Assembly (NCBI RefSeq): GCF_002215495.1 | Contig: NZ_CP021378.1 | Span: forward strand, 2,356,764-2,420,763 | Direction: 5' to 3' | Source of the DNA: Porphyrobacter sp. CACIAM 03H1 | GTDB lineage: Bacteria > Pseudomonadota > Alphaproteobacteria > Sphingomonadales > Sphingomonadaceae | DNA: 64,000 nucleotides | In this document: positions 56,602-64,000 of the stretch, piece after piece | Layout: each line of letters opens with the position of its first letter | How positions within the stretch are numbered: position 1 is the stretch's first letter | Notes under the pieces: model-generated | Database searches by the model: none | What the model was told of the DNA's origin: nothing | The model's input: the letters and a program-made list of their open reading frames with translations, nothing else | Translations under genes and position numbers: made by a program

Positions 56602-56697
56602 CTCCCCTCCCGCTTGCGGGAGGGGCCGGGGTGGGCCTTTGCAAGGGCCCGCTTCGCTCGCTCCCACCCCTAACCCCTCCCGCAAGCGGGAGGGGGA
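56602..56697. repeat. Palindromic intergenic repeat between convergent prmA and sigma factor genes
   Basis: A 96-bp element with ends CTCCCCTCCCGCTTGCGGGA and CCTCCCGCAAGCGGGAGGGG. Each end is itself palindromic (CCCGCTTGCGGG), and GGGGTGGG / CCCACCCC form an inner inverted pair around AAGGGCCCGCTTCGCTCGC. It fills the gap between the prmA stop and the sigma-factor stop and might end both transcripts, although there is no T-run. This family is a common dispersed repeat in alphaproteobacteria. Confidence 0.8.
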
Positions 56698-57945
56698 CTA
56701 TTCCAGCCCGGCGCGCCATTTCTCCAGCCACAGCCGCTCGGCGCGCGGCGGATCGAGCGCCAGCGCGGCATCGAGCGCGGCGACGGCCTCTCCTGCCCGA
56801 CCCGCCTTCGCCAGCAGATCGGCGCGGGCGACATGGAACGGCCGCGCCAGCGCCAGCCGGTCGGCAGGAAGCGCCGCGAGCGCGGCAAGCCCCGCCTCGG
56901 CTCCCTCGACCTGTGCCAGCGCCAGCGCCCGGTTCACCGCCACCATCGGCGAGGGGCGCAGGACCACCAGCACGTCGTAAAGCCGCAGCACAGCGTGCCA
57001 GTCCACCACCCCGTCGAAGGCGCGGCGCGCATGGGTCAGCTGGATCGCGGCCATCACCTGATAGGGCCCGGACCGGCCCAGCCGCCCGGCCCGCACCATG
57101 AAGGTCTGCGCCAGTTCGATCCGGGAGCGGTTCCAGCGGCCCGTGTCCTGCTGCGAGAGTGGCACCATCGCCCCCTCCCCATCCAGCCGCGCCCCCTTGC
57201 GCGAGCGCGCCAACATCACCAGCGCGGCAAGGCCCAGCGCTTCGGGCTCCTGCGGCAGGAGTTCGGCGACCAGCAGCGCCAGCCGCTCGACCTCTCCGCC
57301 AAGATCCGCATCCATGTCCTCCGGCAGCGCCGCCGACAGCTCCCCGCCCGCGTCGGAATAGGCGGCCGTGTAAGCCAGTTCGAGCGCCAGCAGCACCGCC
57401 TCGAGCCGCTCGGGCCAATGGCGACGGGGCGGAAGCTCGAAGGCGATCCCCGCCTCGCGCACCTTGGCCTTGGCGCGGGTGATGCGCTGGAACATCGTGG
57501 GCTCGCTCACCACGAAGAGCCGCGCGATCGCCGCGACCGGCAGGCCGCAGATCACCTTGAGCGCCAGCGCCGCGCGCACCTCCGCCCCGAGCGCCGGGTG
57601 GCAACAAATGAACAGGAGCCGCAGCCGTTCCTCGGGGATCGCTTCGGGAAGCGGGATGACATTGGTCATGTCGGCAACCTCCGCCAGCGCGTCCGCCGCG
57701 CGCGCCTCGGAGCGGGCCTTGCGCAACCCATCGAGCGCGCGGCGGCGGGCGGCCACGAACAGCCAGGCGGCGACATCGCGCGGAGGCTCGGCCAGCGCGA
57801 GGCAGCGCGCCGCGCTATCTGCAAAGGCCTCCTCCGCCGCATCGAGATCGCGAAAGCGCGCGGCGAGCGCGGCCACCACCCGGGGCCGCGCCGCCATGAT
57901 CGCCAGCGCCGTCTCGCGCGCGGCGGCGGAGGCCGGCGACGTCAT
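56698..57945 (-). CDS. ECF sigma factor with C-terminal TPR-like extension (ECF42 type)
   Basis: A 415-residue RNA polymerase sigma factor. Region 2 (about 10-80) and region 4 (about 115-170, ERLRLLFICCHPALGAEVRAALALKVICGLPVAAIARLF as pattern) are followed by FVVSEPTMFQRITRAKAKVREAGI. A long C-terminal domain (about 180-415) with TPR-like helices ends in LPADRLALARPFHVARADLLAKAGR. This layout and the neighbouring DGPF/YCII gene are marks of the ECF42 group, which has no classical anti-sigma factor. The ATG overlaps the YCII gene stop (ATGA). Confidence 0.9.
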   Translation of the reverse strand: MTSPASAAARETALAIMAARPRVVAALAARFRDLDAAEEAFADSAARCLALAEPPRDVAAWLFVAARRRALDGLRKARSEARAADALAEVADMTNVIPLPEAIPEERLRLLFICCHPALGAEVRAALALKVICGLPVAAIARLFVVSEPTMFQRITRAKAKVREAGIAFELPPRRHWPERLEAVLLALELAYTAAYSDAGGELSAALPEDMDADLGGEVERLALLVAELLPQEPEALGLAALVMLARSRKGARLDGEGAMVPLSQQDTGRWNRSRIELAQTFMVRAGRLGRSGPYQVMAAIQLTHARRAFDGVVDWHAVLRLYDVLVVLRPSPMVAVNRALALAQVEGAEAGLAALAALPADRLALARPFHVARADLLAKAGRAGEAVAALDAALALDPPRAERLWLEKWRAGLE

Positions 57946-58295
57946 CCCTCCATCGGCCAGACGGGACGAACCTCGATCCCGCCCTTGGGCACCGGAATGC
58001 GCTTTGCCCATTCGAGCGCCTCGTCGAGCCCCGCGACATCGATGATGTAGAAGCCGCCCAGTTCCTCGTGGGTCTCGGCGAAGGGACCGTCGTGGATCGT
58101 CGCCGTGCCATTGTCGAACCGGATGGTGGTGGCGGTCGCGGCGGGCTTGAGCCGCTCGCCCGAGAACCGCACGTTGGCGGCGGCAAGGTCCTCGGCGAGC
58201 TTCATGTGCCCCGCGATCACCTGCTCCATCAGCTTCGCGCCCTCGGGGCCGGCATAGGCGCTTTCGTCCTCGTAGATCATCAGCATGAATTGCAT
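57942..58295 (-). CDS. YCII/DGPF-domain protein paired with the ECF sigma factor
   Basis: A 117-residue dimeric alpha-beta barrel protein. It starts MQFMLMIYEDE and has the diagnostic HDGPFAETHEELGGFYIIDV (about 68-87) and EALEWAKRIPVPKGGIEVRPV at the end. DGPF proteins are linked to ECF41/ECF42 sigma genes in many genomes and are commonly targets or partners of that sigma factor (family knowledge). First gene of the two-gene operon. A weak RBS (GGAGATGC) precedes the ATG. Confidence 0.92.
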   Translation of the reverse strand: MQFMLMIYEDESAYAGPEGAKLMEQVIAGHMKLAEDLAAANVRFSGERLKPAATATTIRFDNGTATIHDGPFAETHEELGGFYIIDVAGLDEALEWAKRIPVPKGGIEVRPVWPMEG

Positions 58296-58480
58296 GGGTG
58301 CATCTCCGTCATCGGCCCGGCCGGAATGGCGAGGCTCCGACAGGAAGACGCGCTTGCCAAGCCGGATTCGACAGGCCCTCCGCGAAATTGCGCCGCGACC
58401 CGCGCCTAACTCACGTTAATGCGGGAACGCCGCAAGCCATCACTTCATCGCACGTCGAAACGACGGGGGGATGCGACAAG

Positions 58481-59578
58481 ATGCGATACCGCAGCATAGC
58501 GGACATGACCGACCTGATCAGGCGCAGCCTGCATCTGGTCCCGAGCGATGTGGATCTGATCGTCGGCGTGCCGCGCAGCGGAATCCTGCCGGCGATCACC
58601 CTGGCGCTGCTGCTCAACCTGCGCTTCGCCGATTTCGACAGCCTGTGCGAAGGGCGCCTGCCGGGCGCGGGATCGACCAAGCCGGGCACGCGGCTGATCG
58701 CCAATCTTTCCGAGGCGCGCCACGTGCTGGTCGTCGACGACAGCCTCAACCGCGGCTACGCGATGCGCGAGGTGCGCGAGAAACTGGCGCGCGCCGGGGT
58801 CACCGCGAGGGTCTCGCTGGCCGCGATCTACGTGGTGCCCGACGGTGTCGAGGAGGTCGACATCGCCTTCGAGGTCCTGCCGCTGCCGCGCATTTTCGAG
58901 TGGAACTTCTTCCACCACACCTACCTCTCGCGCGCCTGCATCAGCGTCGAGGGGGTGCTCTGCCCCGCCCCGTCCGAGACCGAGCGGCAGAGCGCGACGG
59001 ACTATGCCGCCTTTCTGGAAAACGCACCGGCGCTGTGCCGCCCGACCCAGACGGCCGCCTGCCTGCTCTCCACCCAGCCGGAATCGTGCCGCCCCGCGCT
59101 CGAGGCCTGGCTCGCCCGCCACGGCATCGGGTGCGAGCGGCTGGTGATGCTCGATTGCGCCGGCCAGCCGACCCCTGCCGAGATCAAGGGCCGCTTCTAC
59201 CGCGAAGCGCGGGAGATGCTGCTGGTCGAGGAAGACCCCGCGCAAAGCGCCGCCATCGCGCAGATCGCGGGCAAGCCGGTGTTCTGCACGGACCTTCAGG
59301 AGATGGTGAGCCCCGGCGCCTGGACCGGCACCGCCGCGCTCCAGCGGCTGCGGGGGATGCGCCGTCACGCCGCGATGAGCGATTCGCCGCTGCTGAGCCG
59401 GCACGCCCTCAAGCGCAGGCTGCGCCGGCTGCTGCCGCAATGGGCCTATCGCGCGATGAACCGGATGGTCGCGCTGATAAAGGGCAGCGACGGCGCCGGG
59501 GCCGGGGAACGGCCAGCCGCGCCCGATCAGGTCGCGCCGCCGCAGAAGCAGGACGCCAGCCCCCATCCCGCCGAGTGA
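58481..59578 (+). CDS. Phosphoribosyltransferase-HAD fusion protein with degenerate HAD motif
   Basis: A 365-residue cytoplasmic protein. Residues 1-150 are a PRTase domain: IVGVPRSGILPAI (27-39) and the PRPP loop VLVVDDSLNRG (82-92). Residues about 151-275 follow the HAD-like half found in such fusions: a CISVEGVLC segment (153-161) where relatives have FDIDGVLC, then LLSTQPESCRPALEAWLARHGIGC and IKGRFYREAREMLLVEEDPAQSAAIAQIAGKPVFC (given as pattern, 235-269). Both catalytic aspartates of motif I are lost (S155, E157). The last 90 residues are basic, then Pro/Ala-rich. Such proteins occur near polysaccharide genes; function unknown. Confidence 0.8.
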   Translation: MRYRSIADMTDLIRRSLHLVPSDVDLIVGVPRSGILPAITLALLLNLRFADFDSLCEGRLPGAGSTKPGTRLIANLSEARHVLVVDDSLNRGYAMREVREKLARAGVTARVSLAAIYVVPDGVEEVDIAFEVLPLPRIFEWNFFHHTYLSRACISVEGVLCPAPSETERQSATDYAAFLENAPALCRPTQTAACLLSTQPESCRPALEAWLARHGIGCERLVMLDCAGQPTPAEIKGRFYREAREMLLVEEDPAQSAAIAQIAGKPVFCTDLQEMVSPGAWTGTAALQRLRGMRRHAAMSDSPLLSRHALKRRLRRLLPQWAYRAMNRMVALIKGSDGAGAGERPAAPDQVAPPQKQDASPHPAE

Positions 59579-59600
59579 TCGCGGCAAGGCCCGCCCGCAC

Positions 59601-60094
59601 CTAGCCCGCCAGCACGTCCTCCAGCAGCGCGAGCGCGTTGCGGGTGAAGGCGGCCATGTTGGCGATCCGGTCGTCGGAGGCGGTCTCGAGCAGGCGGGTA
59701 TGCTCCCCGCCCGGCCCTGCCAGCGCCGCGACACTGCGGCCCGCAGGCGCGCCGCTCGGATGGCTGGAGCCGCCGACGGAACCGCTCTCGGCCAGCCCCC
59801 AGTCGGCCCCGAAATTGTCGCGGATCGCGCGGGCCTGAAGCAGGGCGTAATCCTCGCTCGCCCCGCGCATCCCCTTGTAGGCCTCGCGCGGGAGGGCGAA
59901 CAGGACGTCGCGGGCGCGGAAGGAATAAACCACGCCGCCGCCCACGAAGAAATCAAGCGCGCCGGGCACGGTCAGCAGGGTTGCGGCAATGAGGCCTCCG
60001 GTCGCCCCGTCTGCCACGACCACCTTCTCGCCCCGGTCGCGCAGCAGAGCGGCGATGCGCAAGGCCTGTGGGTGGAGTTCGTGCAGCAGGTCCA

Positions 60095-60095
<1 letters not shown>
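59601..60095 (-). CDS. CinA-family (PncC-like) protein with altered active site
   Basis: A 164-residue protein resembling the nicotinamide-nucleotide amidohydrolase half of CinA. The family block TAESCTGGL reads VADGATGGL (27-35), so the nucleophilic serine is glycine (G30). The next block FFLGG-V-Y reads FFVGGGVVYSF (49-59) with Y57 kept and R60/R62 instead of lysine. The C-terminal GxAxPGG-type region is present as LAESGSVGGSSHPSGAPAGRS. Fourth gene of the recN operon, its ATG overlapping the ligA stop (TGATG). Amidohydrolase activity is doubtful. Confidence 0.75.
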
Positions 60096-63161
<3,066 letters not shown>

Positions 63162-63165
<4 letters not shown>

Positions 63166-64000
63166 ACCCCCTCCAGCAGCCGGTCGGCCTGCGCGCGGGC
63201 CTCGGGGGTCACCTCGGCGCCGGAGAGCATCCGGGCGATCTCCTCCTGCCGCCCGGCATGGTCGAGCAGCACCACGCTGGTCCGCGTCACCGTGCCGCTC
63301 GAGGCCTTGGCGATGAAGTAGTGCCGCTGCCCCCGCGCCGCGACCTGGGGCGAGTGCGTCACCGCCAGCAATTGCCCCTCGTCCGCCGCCAGCCTTGCCA
63401 GCCGCTCGCCGATGGCCGAGGCGACCGCGCCGCCCACGCCGCGGTCGATCTCGTCGAAGATGATCGTCGCCGCCCCGCCCTTCTCCGCCAGCGCGACCTT
63501 GAGCGCGAGGATGAAGCGCGACAATTCCCCGCCGCTCGCGATCTTGGCGAGCGGGGCGAAATCCGCGCCCGGGTTGGTCGAGATCAGGAACTCCACCGCA
63601 TCCATCCCCTGCGCGCCCCAGCGGTCCTCGGGCAGCGGGGTGACGGCGGTACGGAACTTCGCGGCATCGAGCTTGAGCGGCGCAAGCTCCGCCGCCACCG
63701 CCGCATCGAGCCGCCCGGCCCCGGCCAAGCGCGCCGCGCGCGCGGCCTCGGCGGCGGTGACATAGGCGGCGCGGGCTTCCCTGGCCGCCGCCTCGAGCGC
63801 ATCGAGCTGCGCCTCCCCGCCCTCGATCGCATCGAGCCGGGCGCGCATGGTGCGCATCAGCTCGGGCAGGTCATCGACATCGCAGCGGTGTTTCCGCGCC
63901 GCGGCGCGCAGCTCGAACAGCCGGGTCTCGGCGCGCTCCAGCTCCATCGGGTCGTGCACCAGCGCCTCGGCGGCCTTGGCCAGCTTGTCCTCGGCCTCGC
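63162..64000 (-). CDS. recN: DNA repair protein RecN (partial, N-terminus beyond window)
   Basis: The C-terminal 279 residues of an SMC-like ATPase for double-strand-break repair. A coiled-coil end rich in Ala, Arg and Glu (about the first 120 visible residues) precedes the head: KIASGGELSRFILALK (signature), TIIFDEIDRGVGG (Walker B) and LLAVTHSPQVAARGQRHYFIAK (switch), as is typical of RecN. The N-terminal Walker A half lies outside. It leads an operon with a hydrolase, ligA and the CinA-like gene; recN beside ligA is a known arrangement in Sphingomonadales. Confidence 0.93.

Noticed and set aside
58408..58424. TAACTCACGTTAA as CtrA half-site pair upstream of the PRTase-HAD gene
   Set aside because: The spacer differs from the expected seven bases and no second site supports it.

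Overview
The window is a dense, GC-rich (clearly above 60% GC) stretch of a bacterial chromosome, most likely an alphaproteobacterium of the order Sphingomonadales, with an Erythrobacteraceae-like genus (Erythrobacter, Porphyrobacter or a relative) as best guess. The reasons are the exosortase-A-associated polysaccharide genes at the left edge, the style of the REP-type repeats, the housekeeping protein sequences and the very tight gene packing. The assignment is inference and no ribosomal RNA is present. No stretch over 300 bases lacks a gene. The largest gaps are about 250 bp (21261-21509), 206 bp (30426-30631), 185 bp (58296-58480) and 155 bp (22644-22798). I saw no tRNA, rRNA, CRISPR array, insertion sequence or prophage.

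Layout. 1-5086: edge of an exosortase-A-associated exopolysaccharide cluster: PLP decarboxylase (cut by the window edge), AMP-forming ligase, and divergently a CelD-like GNAT, an acyl carrier protein and two alpha/beta hydrolases. 5083-13290: leftward housekeeping genes: rRNA uracil methyltransferase, NAD(P)H-hydrate repair enzyme, lipoprotein, ilvD, N-formylglutamate amidohydrolase, ispE, a small membrane protein and ETF-ubiquinone oxidoreductase. 13416-18704: rightward run: degenerate uracil-DNA-glycosylase-like protein, lytic transglycosylase, MoaB, a radical SAM protein whose start codon overlaps a canonical parS site, and a lipoprotein esterase. 18711-21260: DUF1330 protein, GNAT, acyl-CoA ligase. 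21510-23953: two tandem OmpA-family porins with proline tracts, closed by a strong terminator. 24018-30425: dnaE, glutathione peroxidase, a small unknown, lolD and lolC/E. 30632-33337: purF, SDR, PilZ.

33362-44223: serine hydrolase, photolyase, YdjM-like hydrolase, esterase plus rppH, TPR protein, RsmB-like methyltransferase, guaB, M28 peptidase and a 3-hydroxybutyrate-dehydrogenase-like SDR. 44333-49573: YpfJ-like metalloprotease, a BlaI/M56 regulatory pair with a visible operator pair, and a phytase-esterase-like/cyclophilin fusion. 49570-52083: a TetR-controlled thioesterase operon with a visible 19-bp palindromic operator, and a C13 (legumain-like) peptidase. 52210-54858: sdhC-sdhD-sdhA without sdhB. 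54968-58295: SDR, prmA, and an ECF sigma factor paired with a YCII/DGPF protein. 58481-64000: a PRTase-HAD protein with a degenerate HAD motif, then the operon recN, hydrolase, ligA, CinA-like protein.

Themes. Start/stop overlaps of the ATGA, GTGA or TGATG type tie many genes into translationally coupled operons. Four structured palindromic repeats of 66-99 bp (10530, 26592, 36064, 56602 and a fifth at 60513) are scattered through the window. Two of them lie inside dnaE and ligA and are translated in frame. The most distinctive items are the parS site, the two readable repressor operators, the in-frame repeat insertions in essential replication genes, the cyclophilin fusion and several enzymes with lost catalytic motifs.
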